Shown piece after piece: positions 1 through 7,425 of a stretch of DNA of 64,000 nt; the first letter of the stretch is position 1; every line of letters begins with the position of its first letter. The stretch covers positions 124,001 through 188,000 of the forward strand of contig JAVBQL010000013.1 of NCBI GenBank assembly GCA_031549085.1. Reading direction: 5' to 3'. The stretch is from JAVBQL01 sp031549085. GTDB lineage: Bacteria; Spirochaetota; GWE2-31-10; MWDO01. The notes beneath the pieces were generated by a model. That model searched no databases. It saw only the letters and a list, made by a program, of their open reading frames with translations, and had not been told where the DNA came from. The translations under genes and the position numbers were made by a program.

Positions 1-162
1 AATACTTACAATGGATATTACTATAGCTGGTACCATAATAGAGACTAATAGTGCTATGGTTATAACAGTTCTGAATTTCATCTCTTTCGTAAATTTTATT
101 ATAAAATTAATTATTTTATCAAAAAAGTTATTTCTTTTATCTGCAAATATTTTCTTAGACAT
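1..162 (-). CDS. N-terminal part of a membrane protein (cut by window edge)
   Basis: Only the first 54 codons are present; the gene runs off the left edge. The ATG is at 162-160. The visible product has a basic, amphipathic start (MSKKIFADKRNN), a further 20 residues rich in Lys and Phe, and then a hydrophobic segment from about residue 32 that looks like a first transmembrane helix (ITIALLVSIMVPAIVISIV). A cytoplasmic basic leader followed by one helix is common in chemoreceptors and sensor kinases, but no diagnostic domain lies inside the window, so the function stays open. Confidence 0.6.
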   Translation of the reverse strand, partial: MSKKIFADKRNNFFDKIINFIIKFTKEMKFRTVITIALLVSIMVPAIVISIVSI

Positions 163-189
163 TTAGAACTCTCTATATTTGGAATGTTT

Positions 190-218
190 TTGACAAACTA
201 TAAACTTATTAGTATAAT
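190..218 (+). promoter_or_regulatory. Consensus sigma-70 promoter with no close gene
   Basis: TTGACA at 190-195 and TATAAT at 213-218 with a 17-base spacer: a perfect vegetative promoter. The next rightward gene starts only at 587, so it would make a leader of about 360 nt for the patatin-like gene, or a separate small RNA crossing repeat material. Confidence 0.6.
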
Positions 219-325
219 ATCGGAATCAACAAAGTAATAATTTAATAAGCTTTGGGTCATATTAATTTTCTGGATAGAGAGTTCGATGGATTTTTTTTAT
301 TTAAGCTCTATAAAATCAGAAAATT

Positions 326-376
326 AATACTCTTTTTAAATAGAATATGTGTCAAAAAGGACGTGGCTAGAAAAAA
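326..376 (+). repeat. R1 repeat, right-end fragment
   Basis: Contains the R1 terminal core AAAAAGGACGTGG followed by CTAG and an A run. The preceding TACTCTTTTTAAATAGAATATG is a degenerate version of the sequence that precedes the core in complete copies such as the one ending near 2955. Confidence 0.6.
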
Positions 377-377
377 G

Positions 378-490
378 CATTTACATAAAAGGGGATAAAA
401 AAAAGGAGCAGGTAAACATCTGCAGTATAAAAGTCGTTTTTTGTTAGAAATTGCTTTCGCAATTAATACAAAAAACTTTGTTGTACACTT
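378..490 (+). repeat. R3 repeat, degenerate copy
   Basis: Shares with the copies near 19.9, 47.7 and 53.4 kb the arm AAGTCGTTTTTTGTT, then an interior GCAAT-containing palindrome and ATACAAAAAACTTTGTTG. The left part (ATAAAAGGGGA then GGAGCAGG) resembles a decayed form of the GC-rich hairpin half of the other copies. Confidence 0.5.
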
Positions 491-586
491 CAAATGTTTA
501 ACATAATTATTAAATGAGCTTTTTTTCTTGAGTTTTGCAAGAACTATAATATAAAAAAATATAAATTTTAGGAGATTACTTCTACT

Positions 587-1909
587 ATGTTTGGAAAGGT
601 TTGTCTGGTTTTAGGCGGCGGTGGGGCTAGAGGCTCATATCAAATAGGTTTTTTTAAGGCTTTGGAGGAGCTATCTATAAAGTTTGATGCAATAATTGGA
701 ACATCTGTCGGAGCATTAAATGGGGCTATGGTCTGCTCAAAGAAGTTTGATGTGGCTATTGAACTCTGGAAAAATATGACTCTTGATCAAATTGTTGTAT
801 CAAGCCCTCTTGCCTCTTCGGCTGATGATGATAATGGCGAGATTCACCAATGGTATTCTGATATACTTCTAATGATGAGTAAATTACAAAAACTTGTTGT
901 AGAGGATAAAGGGCTTGATACACAACCTCTTTTAAATATTTTAGAAAAGCATGTTGATGAAAAAAAAATAAGAGAGAGCGGAATAGACTTTGGTATTGTT
1001 ACCTATGATATAAGCTCCCTCTCATCTGGCAAATTTTTTTTGGAAGATATTGAGGAGGGACTTTTTCATAAGTATATATTGGCATCGGCATCTCTCCCCG
1101 GCTTTAAATCGACAAGGATAGGAGATAAGGTCTATGTAGATGGCGGTCTATCAGAAAATACTCCAATAAATCTTGCTAAAGAGAGAGGATACAAAAATAT
1201 AATTGCTGTTGAACTGGTTGATATTATATCAAACAAGAGACCAAATATATCAGGAACTAATATAACATATATCAAGCACTCATATGATATTGGCACTGTA
1301 CTCGATTTCTCTAAAGAGAGACTGCACAGAAATATACGAATGGGATATCTTGATACTTTGAAAGTTTTTGGTGTAATTGATGGAATAAAATATTTTTACA
1401 GAATTAACTATGAAATTTTAGATATATTTAATAATCTTCTATATAGCAAGTCTGTTTTTGATCAATATAAATATGTCTTTGATAAAAATAAGACAAATCA
1501 CATAACACATAAAAAAATCAATGAGTTATTAGAAGATACAATGCCAATTGATTATAAAAAATATAGTCCAAAATTTATAGTATTGCTAGAGATGACAATG
1601 AAGTTTTTTAACATAGAACCAATTGAAGAGCATGGCTTTAAAGATATAATAAAAAAGCTGTGGGAAAAGCTGGAGTTTCTTAGAAAAAATCCTGAAAACA
1701 TTGACACTCTTACAAAAATATTTAATAAAACTAAACATGGCAGAAAGTTCAATATATTTGATGAGGATTTTGTTCTGCCAGAAAATCTTGAACTATTTCT
1801 TTTTCTTGATGAAGAAAATGAGATGAGTGTTGTTTTAAATAAAAATTTTCACTATTTTGTAGGTGTAAAAATTTTCTATTTTGTGTTAAGAAACTATTTC
1901 GAAGCATAG
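587..1909 (+). CDS. Patatin-like phospholipase
   Basis: Predicted Ser-Asp dyad lipid acyl hydrolase of the patatin/RssA family, 440 residues. The glycine-rich oxyanion motif GGGGARGSYQIG is at residues 10-21, the nucleophile elbow GTSVG at 38-42 with Ser40, and the catalytic Asp in DGG at Asp185. The patatin domain covers about residues 5-215. The remaining roughly 225 residues are a helical, Lys/Phe-rich extension that I do not recognise; it may position the enzyme at a membrane. There is no signal peptide, so the protein is probably cytoplasmic or peripheral. The start is supported by AGGAGA about ten bases before the ATG. The djlA-like gene follows 56 bases downstream on the same strand. 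The natural substrate cannot be read from the sequence. Confidence 0.88.
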   Translation: MFGKVCLVLGGGGARGSYQIGFFKALEELSIKFDAIIGTSVGALNGAMVCSKKFDVAIELWKNMTLDQIVVSSPLASSADDDNGEIHQWYSDILLMMSKLQKLVVEDKGLDTQPLLNILEKHVDEKKIRESGIDFGIVTYDISSLSSGKFFLEDIEEGLFHKYILASASLPGFKSTRIGDKVYVDGGLSENTPINLAKERGYKNIIAVELVDIISNKRPNISGTNITYIKHSYDIGTVLDFSKERLHRNIRMGYLDTLKVFGVIDGIKYFYRINYEILDIFNNLLYSKSVFDQYKYVFDKNKTNHITHKKINELLEDTMPIDYKKYSPKFIVLLEMTMKFFNIEPIEEHGFKDIIKKLWEKLEFLRKNPENIDTLTKIFNKTKHGRKFNIFDEDFVLPENLELFLFLDEENEMSVVLNKNFHYFVGVKIFYFVLRNYFEA

Positions 1910-1965
1910 TTGCTTATCAAGAGATTGAATTAAAGAATAATCTTAATTAAAAAGAGTAGTGTTTT

Positions 1966-2793
1966 ATGTGGTTAGTTATCGGAGTTATTATTGGGTTTTT
2001 ATTACTTTTCAACACAGGAAATATTCTGCTGTTTTTTTGGCCTATTCTTATTGGTTATTTCCTTAATAGTATATCTATATCAGGCAATACAGGCAGAAGA
2101 AGAAATTATAGCAACTATAGCTATTTAGCCAATAATAAATTATTTTCGGATTCATTCTCTCTTCTTTCAGCAAAAGTGACTATGGTTAATGGTTTAAATA
2201 GACTTATAATAAATCAGGTTAAGAATTTTGCTGTTGATATTTTTGGTGTAGAAAATGCAAAGATAGTAATGCAGCAGTATAAATATTATGTAGAAAATGG
2301 TATTAGTAATGATGAACTCTCAACTGCATATCGAAATATAAGAACAGGCTTGAATATTGATGAGAAGAACTTTTTGATCAAGGTTCTCTTTAGAATTGAG
2401 ATATATGATGGCATGAGCAAAAAGGGGCTTGATGCAATAAAAGAGATTGCAGACAACATTGGTGCCGATTTTTTTGAATATAACATCTATAGCCGTCTCT
2501 TCACTGGTGGATACTATCAAGGTGGTTCTTCCTACTCATACGACAGAGGAGACTCTTATGGCAATTATAGACAAGAGCCAATTAGAGAACCTAAGGATTA
2601 CTACAAAATTCTTGGCATTCATGAAAGCAGCTCTGATGATGAGATAAAAAAGAGATATCGAGAGCTCTGCAAAGAGTATCACCCAGATAAGACAATCTCA
2701 CTTCCAGAAGAGAAACGAAAAGAGTATGAAGAAAAATTAAAAGAGATAATTGAAGCATATCAAGAGATAAAGAAAATAAGAGGAATTAATTAA
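1966..2793 (+). CDS. DjlA-like membrane J-domain protein (TerB-like + DnaJ)
   Basis: A 275-residue co-chaperone-like protein. Residues 1-35 form a hydrophobic membrane anchor. Residues about 60-180 are helical and resemble the TerB-like domain of DjlA (NGISNDELSTAYRN, then acidic residues and 'NIGADFFEYN'). A Tyr/Gly/Ser-rich linker follows, and a C-terminal J domain (about 210-272) has the HPD tripeptide at 239-241 in EYHPDK. The order anchor, TerB-like, J domain is that of DjlA, which stimulates DnaK at the inner membrane. The Shine-Dalgarno is weak (AGAGTAG). The R1 element begins about ten bases after the stop. The assignment to the J-domain family is firm; DjlA orthology is an inference. 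Confidence 0.85.
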   Translation: MWLVIGVIIGFLLLFNTGNILLFFWPILIGYFLNSISISGNTGRRRNYSNYSYLANNKLFSDSFSLLSAKVTMVNGLNRLIINQVKNFAVDIFGVENAKIVMQQYKYYVENGISNDELSTAYRNIRTGLNIDEKNFLIKVLFRIEIYDGMSKKGLDAIKEIADNIGADFFEYNIYSRLFTGGYYQGGSSYSYDRGDSYGNYRQEPIREPKDYYKILGIHESSSDDEIKKRYRELCKEYHPDKTISLPEEKRKEYEEKLKEIIEAYQEIKKIRGIN

Positions 2794-2803
2794 GAGTTTT
2801 TTA

Positions 2804-2995
2804 TTTTTTTAGATCCCACGTCCTTTTTAATAAATATCTTTTACAAGAATGGTTTGTAGTTTCTAATTAGAGAAACGTATTAAAACCCCATACTCATCAA
2901 ACTTAGAAAGACAATACTCTTTTTATAAAAGATATTTATTAAAAAGGACGTGGCACGCAAAAAAAAATCAAAAAGGATGTGGGATCTAAAAAAGA
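2804..2995. repeat. R1 element, complete inverted-repeat copy
   Basis: The left end (2804 onward) carries AGATCCCACGTCCTTTTTAA and then TAAATATCTTTTA; the right part near 2928-2953 carries its exact reverse complement (TAAAAGATATTTATTAAAAA then GGACGTGG), giving perfect arms of about 28 bp around an AT-rich centre. A second right end follows (AAAAAGGATGTGGGATCTAA), matching the outermost left end. The same composite 'GGACGTGGCACGC ... GGTGGGATCTAA' recurs at 37.9 kb. No coding potential; MITE-like by structure. Confidence 0.8.
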
Positions 2996-2996
2996 A

Positions 2997-3025
2997 TTGA
3001 CAAACATAATAAAAAAACTTATTCT
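2997..3025 (+). promoter_or_regulatory. Promoter of the oadBGA operon
   Basis: TTGACA at 2997-3002, 17-base spacer, TATTCT at 3020-3025. It starts directly beside the right end of the R1 element and lies about 90 bases upstream of the oadB start codon. Confidence 0.6.
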
Positions 3026-3114
3026 GTCTCTTTAAAAGTAAATTTAGACTTCTACTCTAATCTACTATTTAATTAAAATTAAACAACAAATTATTATTCA
3101 AAGGAGTATAAAAT

Positions 3115-4392
3115 ATGCCGAATTTGATGCCTATTTTGGAAAAGATCTTTCAAGGCTTTTCGACATTTGGTCATATGTTTGCGACTGAACCTGCTGTTGC
3201 CATTGTAAGAATATTTTTAATTTTTCTAGGATTACTTCTAATCTATCTTGGCAAAAAGGGTGTTCTTGAGGGACTTATTATGATCCCTATGGGGCTAGGA
3301 ATGGCAACAATAAATGCCAGCATTATGTTTTTTAATCCACTAAATAAACTAAAAGACGGAGTAGTGGATGGTAGTTTGATGGGAACACTTTTTCTTGATT
3401 CTCAAGTAGGCTCTGGACCTGATGTTGTCCAAAATGCTGCTGATGTTGTTACACTTATGGGAATAGATTGGCTTCAGCCTGTCTACTCATTGACATTTGG
3501 AAACAGCCTTATTGCATGTTTGGTATTTATGGGCATTGGTTCTCTTCTTGATGTTGGTTTTGTTATGGGAAGACCATTTCAAAGTATGATAATAGCCCTT
3601 TTTGCTGAGCTTGGCACAATAGTAATATTTCCAATTGCACAAGTTTTTGGTTTTACTGCTCAAGAGGCAGCAGCTATCTCAATTGTAGGCGGAGCTGATG
3701 GCCCTATGGTACTATTCACATCTCTTATTTTAGCTCCAAAACTATTTGTTCCAATTGCTGTCGTCGCATACTTATATCTTGGTTTTGCATATGGTGCATA
3801 TCCATATATGATAAATGCTCTGGTTCCAAAAAAGATTCGAGCTATAAAAATGGAAGATAATGTAAAACAAAAAGAGTTTACATCTGGTCAAAAGATGCTT
3901 TTTGCTGTTATTGCATGTGTTGTATTATCATTCTTGCTCCCAATTGCAGCACCACTTATTTTCTCACTATTCTTTGGTGTAATAATTAGAGAGTCTGGAA
4001 TTGAACAATTCAAGAGACTGCTTCAAGGACCAATTCTATATCTATCAACAATGTTCTTAGGTATGCTTCTTGGTCTTCTTTGTGATGCAAAGACAATTAT
4101 GGACCCAAGCGTTCTAAAAATATTAGTGCTAGGAATATCTGCTCTTATGATCTCTGGCTTTGGCGGTATTTTGGGAGGCTATCTACTATACTTTACGTCT
4201 GGCGGTAAATACAACCCAGTTATTGGTATAGCAGGGGTTAGTTGTGTTCCAACAACGGCAAAAGTTGCTCAAAAAGTTGTAACAAAAGCAAATCCAAACT
4301 CGATAATTCTTCCGCAAGCATTAGGTGCAAATATAAGTGGTGTAATTACAACTGCTATTATTGCTGGTGTTTTTTGTAGTTTACTTAGATAA
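3115..4392 (+). CDS. oadB: Na+-translocating decarboxylase beta subunit (OadB type)
   Basis: Integral membrane subunit (425 residues) that decarboxylates carboxybiotin and exports Na+ in oxaloacetate, methylmalonyl-CoA and glutaconyl-CoA decarboxylases. Diagnostic motifs are GGADGP (Asp195, the equivalent of the Na+-binding Asp203 of the Klebsiella protein by family knowledge) and NPVIGIAGVSCVPTTAKV near residues 370-390. About ten hydrophobic segments are visible. The start is supported by AAAGGAGTA eight bases upstream. It is followed by the gamma gene (23-base gap) and the alpha gene (107-base gap), so the operon order is B-G-A. The beta subunits of the three decarboxylases are alike; the adjoining alpha subunit argues for an oxaloacetate-type enzyme. 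Confidence 0.93.
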   Translation: MPNLMPILEKIFQGFSTFGHMFATEPAVAIVRIFLIFLGLLLIYLGKKGVLEGLIMIPMGLGMATINASIMFFNPLNKLKDGVVDGSLMGTLFLDSQVGSGPDVVQNAADVVTLMGIDWLQPVYSLTFGNSLIACLVFMGIGSLLDVGFVMGRPFQSMIIALFAELGTIVIFPIAQVFGFTAQEAAAISIVGGADGPMVLFTSLILAPKLFVPIAVVAYLYLGFAYGAYPYMINALVPKKIRAIKMEDNVKQKEFTSGQKMLFAVIACVVLSFLLPIAAPLIFSLFFGVIIRESGIEQFKRLLQGPILYLSTMFLGMLLGLLCDAKTIMDPSVLKILVLGISALMISGFGGILGGYLLYFTSGGKYNPVIGIAGVSCVPTTAKVAQKVVTKANPNSIILPQALGANISGVITTAIIAGVFCSLLR

Positions 4393-4415
4393 GCAAAAGA
4401 GAAGGAGGAAAATAG

Positions 4416-4655
4416 ATGGAAAATATGACAACTATGGGAATGACAATATTAACTTATGGATTTACTATTGTAATATCTCTATTAATTGCACTATTAATAA
4501 AAATAATGGCAGCTCTACTTACGAAGTTTTCAAAACCGGTACCTGAAGGTGAGCAGCACGACTCCTATCAAGATATAGTTGCAGAGGAGAGAGAGGCATC
4601 ATCAAAAGATGTTGAGATTGCAATTGCTGTTGCTTTGGCAAAAAGTAAAAAGTAG
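4416..4655 (+). CDS. oadG: Oxaloacetate decarboxylase gamma-like small subunit
   Basis: A 79-residue protein with one N-terminal membrane helix (about residues 10-38, ILTYGFTIVISLLIALLIKI) and a charged, acidic cytoplasmic tail ending in Lys. This is the shape of OadG/MmdD subunits, which hold the pump complex together and contact the alpha subunit. It has AAGGAGG well spaced before the ATG and sits between oadB and oadA. Gamma subunits are poorly conserved, so the call rests on topology, size and position. Confidence 0.8.
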   Translation: MENMTTMGMTILTYGFTIVISLLIALLIKIMAALLTKFSKPVPEGEQHDSYQDIVAEEREASSKDVEIAIAVALAKSKK

Positions 4656-4762
4656 AAGATGGTTTGTTTTATTAAGATTATTTGATTAATATATTTATTA
4701 TATTTATAAGAGTACTACTACTTTTTTTATAAATTGATAAAAAAACTTAAAGGAGAATATAG

Positions 4763-6571
4763 ATGGCTAAAAAGAAGATTAAATTTATGTTAACGGCTTT
4801 TAGAGATGGATTTCAATCTGTTTATGGAGCTAGAGTTTTTTCTAAAGATTTCTTACCAGTAGTTCAAGAGGCGGCTGCAGCTGGTATTAAACATATGGAA
4901 GCTGGTGGCGGAGCTATGTTCCAATCACCTATATTTTATGCAAATGAAGATTCATTCAAGATGATGGATGATTTCAGAAAGGCAGCAGGTGCAGATGCAG
5001 AGTTACAAACACTTGCACGTGGTATAAACGTTGTTGCATTGAAATCTCAATCAAAAGATATTATAAAGCTACATGCAGATCTATTTAAGAAGCATGGAAT
5101 GACAACAATCAGAAACTTTGATGCTTTAAATGATGTTAACAACCTTATATGGAGCGGCCAATGTATAAAAGATGCTGGCTTGAAACATGAGGTAACTGTT
5201 ACAATGATGGAGCTTCCTCCAGGATGCGAAGGGGCTCATGATGTTCCTTTCTATGAAAAAGTATTGAAGAGCATTCTTGATGCTGGCATTCCTTATGATT
5301 CTGTTGCATTTAAAGATGCTTCAGGTACTTCAAGACCACAAAAAGTATATGAGACAATAAAGATGGCTCGTACTCTCTTGGGTGACAAGACAAAGATCGT
5401 TTTCCACTCTCATGAGACGGCAGGAACTGGTACAGTTTCATACAAAGCAGCAATCGAAGCTGGTGCAGATCAAGTAGACCTCTCAATGTCTCCAGTATCG
5501 GGCGGAACTTGTCAGCCAGATATACTTACTATGTGGCACTGCCTTAGAGGTACTGACTATGAACTTGATATCCCAGATATCAACAAGATAATCAAGCTTG
5601 AGGACTCTTTCAAAAATGCTATGAAAGATTATTTCTTGCCGCCAGAAGCAACAAAAGTTGAGCCTTTGATTCCTTTCTTCCCTATGCCAGGTGGAGCGTT
5701 GACTGCTAACACTCAAATGCTTAGAGACAATGGCTTAATGGACAAATATCCTGAAGTTATTGGTGCTATGGGTGATGCTGTTAAGAAGGGTGGATTTGGT
5801 ACATCAGTTACACCAGTTTCTCAATTCTACTTCCAACAAGCATTCAACAACGTTATGTTTGGACCTTGGAAGAAGATTGCTGAGGGTTATGGAAAGATGG
5901 TTCTTGGCTACTTTGGAAAGACTCCAGTTGCTCCAGATCCAGAAGTTGTAAAAATTGCAGAGGAGCAATTGAAGCTTGCACCTACAACAAGAAACCCTAT
6001 TGATATAAACGAAGATAAGAAAGCAAAAGGTGAGATTGGAATTCCATCTTGCGAAAAGATATTAAAAGATAATAACTTGCCTGTTACAGATGAAAACATT
6101 TTTATCGTTGCTTCTTGTGAGGATAAGGGTGTGCTATTCCTTAAGGGTGAGGCAACTGTAACTGTTAGAAAAGATGCGGGAGCTAAAAAACCTGAAGAGA
6201 AGAAAGCTTCATCTGCTGATACATTTACTGTAAAAGTAAACAGCAACTCATATGTAGTAAAACTTGATGGAAACACAGCAACTGTTGATGGACAAAAATA
6301 TGACATCGATATCAAAGAGGGTGGAGAGGTTTCATCTTCTGCTGCGACTACTGGTGATGGAGAGAAGGTAAATGCTCCTATGCCGGGACTTATCTTAAAA
6401 ATGAATAAGAAAGTTGGTGACAGAGTTAAGAGTGGCGAAACCGTATTAATGATGGAATCTATGAAGATGGAGACTCCAATTAACTCTACAAAAGATGGAG
6501 TTATTACATCAATAATAGTAAAACAGGGACAACAAGTTCAATCTGGACAACCACTATTTATTATTAAATAG
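4763..6571 (+). CDS. oadA: Oxaloacetate decarboxylase alpha-type carboxyltransferase with biotinyl domain
   Basis: A 602-residue biotin-dependent carboxyltransferase. The N-terminal HMGL-like TIM barrel (about 1-290) has RDGFQS near residue 14, FKDASGT (candidate carboxylated Lys) and the metal-binding FHSHE. A conserved PYC_OADA domain follows to about 440, then a linker, and a C-terminal biotinyl domain with SMKM, where Lys568 is the biotin site, 34 residues from the C-terminus as usual. With OadB and OadG it would transfer the carboxyl group from a 2-oxoacid to biotin and drive Na+ export. Unusual points: RDGFQS replaces the common RDAHQS, and ESMKM replaces EAMKM, so the subfamily differs from the Klebsiella enzyme and the substrate may differ. 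AAAGGAGA precedes the ATG. Confidence 0.9.
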   Translation: MAKKKIKFMLTAFRDGFQSVYGARVFSKDFLPVVQEAAAAGIKHMEAGGGAMFQSPIFYANEDSFKMMDDFRKAAGADAELQTLARGINVVALKSQSKDIIKLHADLFKKHGMTTIRNFDALNDVNNLIWSGQCIKDAGLKHEVTVTMMELPPGCEGAHDVPFYEKVLKSILDAGIPYDSVAFKDASGTSRPQKVYETIKMARTLLGDKTKIVFHSHETAGTGTVSYKAAIEAGADQVDLSMSPVSGGTCQPDILTMWHCLRGTDYELDIPDINKIIKLEDSFKNAMKDYFLPPEATKVEPLIPFFPMPGGALTANTQMLRDNGLMDKYPEVIGAMGDAVKKGGFGTSVTPVSQFYFQQAFNNVMFGPWKKIAEGYGKMVLGYFGKTPVAPDPEVVKIAEEQLKLAPTTRNPIDINEDKKAKGEIGIPSCEKILKDNNLPVTDENIFIVASCEDKGVLFLKGEATVTVRKDAGAKKPEEKKASSADTFTVKVNSNSYVVKLDGNTATVDGQKYDIDIKEGGEVSSSAATTGDGEKVNAPMPGLILKMNKKVGDRVKSGETVLMMESMKMETPINSTKDGVITSIIVKQGQQVQSGQPLFIIK

Positions 6572-6591
6572 TTTAATTAAATCTATTATTT

Positions 6592-6622
6592 AAAAGAGAG
6601 GTAATTTTACCTCTCTTTTTTT
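6592..6622 (+). terminator. Rho-independent terminator of the oad operon
   Basis: Arms AAAAGAGAGGTAA (6592-6604) and TTACCTCTCTTTT (6607-6619) followed by further T residues, 20 bases after the oadA stop. Confidence 0.85.
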
Positions 6623-6727
6623 AATCTAACATTAGTCATAGTATATTCTATAACTATAACACTTTTTATACAGCTTTTTTTACCAATTGTCCTATTAATA
6701 TAAAACTAGCTTATGAGCTTTATATTT

Positions 6728-6896
6728 AGTTTACCTGTCAGTATGATAAGATACAATGAGCAAATGGGCACTTAAAAAGAAGAAAAAAGTAAACCCATAT
6801 AGGCTGGGGGTAGAACCATGCCTATATGGATTTACCCCTCTCTCTTTCTTTGGGTAACGTTTGCCCCCTGTATCTCTAATTAATGACATAGAAGCC
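6728..6896. repeat. R2 hairpin element, copy 1
   Basis: Long imperfect palindrome between oadA and xseB. Outer arms carry CAATGAGCAAATGGGCAC and its counterpart in GGTAACGTTTGCCCCCTG. The apical stem pairs GTAAACCCATATAGGC with GCCTATATGGATTTAC around a short loop at about 6808-6818. Flanking AT-rich sequence (about 6640-6950) is partly shared with other copies, for instance TTGGATAGGATTAATAATA to the right. Confidence 0.8.
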
Positions 6897-7077
6897 ATAA
6901 AATAAGTAGATAGACTAATTATCATTTGGATAGGATTAATAATAGTAGAGAACTATACAAAAAACTATATACTATAGATATATTATTAATACTAGATAGG
7001 TAAAAAAAACTTGTTTTTATCAGGAAAATACTATAAAGTGTCTAAAATATTTTGAATATTAAAAGAGACCTTTTATT

Positions 7078-7425
7078 ATGATAAACGAAGAGATTGTTTT
7101 TGAAAAAGCTATCAGTAGACTTGAAGAGATTGCAGCTGCTCTAGAAAAGAATGATGTATCTTTAGATGAATCCCTTAAGTTGTTTGAAGAGGGGGTTCGC
7201 CTTGGGAAATTTTGCGAGTTAAAACTGAAAGATGTAGAGCAAAAAGTTACTATTCTAAAATCACTTGATATTAATGATGAGACTATAAAAAACATAAACT
7301 CTAAAACTAATGATAAAAATGAAAATGAGGATAGCAGCAAAGATAGTGACAATAGCAGCTTAAAAAACAAAAAAGATAAACAAATAAAGAAAAATATTGA
7401 TGAAGATGACAGAGACCTTTTCTAA
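7078..7425 (+). CDS. xseB: Exodeoxyribonuclease VII small subunit with long acidic tail
   Basis: Residues 5-65 match the XseB coiled-coil fold: FEKAISRLEEIAAALEKNDV, then SLDESLKLFEEGVRLGKFCE and a Lys-rich end of the second helix. XseB binds XseA to form exonuclease VII, which degrades single-stranded DNA. Family members are usually 70-85 residues; this one has 115, with an extra tail of about 45 residues rich in Asp, Asn, Lys and Ser that is probably disordered. No xseA is adjacent. The gene overlaps the convergent chemoreceptor gene by four bases at the stop codons. Confidence 0.88.
   Translation: MINEEIVFEKAISRLEEIAAALEKNDVSLDESLKLFEEGVRLGKFCELKLKDVEQKVTILKSLDINDETIKNINSKTNDKNENEDSSKDSDNSSLKNKKDKQIKKNIDEDDRDLF

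Noticed and set aside
308..493. Open frame of 61 codons on the minus strand
   Set aside because: It lies in R1 and R3 repeat material, has no ribosome site and no recognisable product; a similar spurious reading occurs in the R3 copy at 53.3 kb.
5483..6315. Several opposite-strand or shifted open frames within oadA
   Set aside because: oadA is complete with all domains and strong codon regularity; the others are shadows without ribosome sites.
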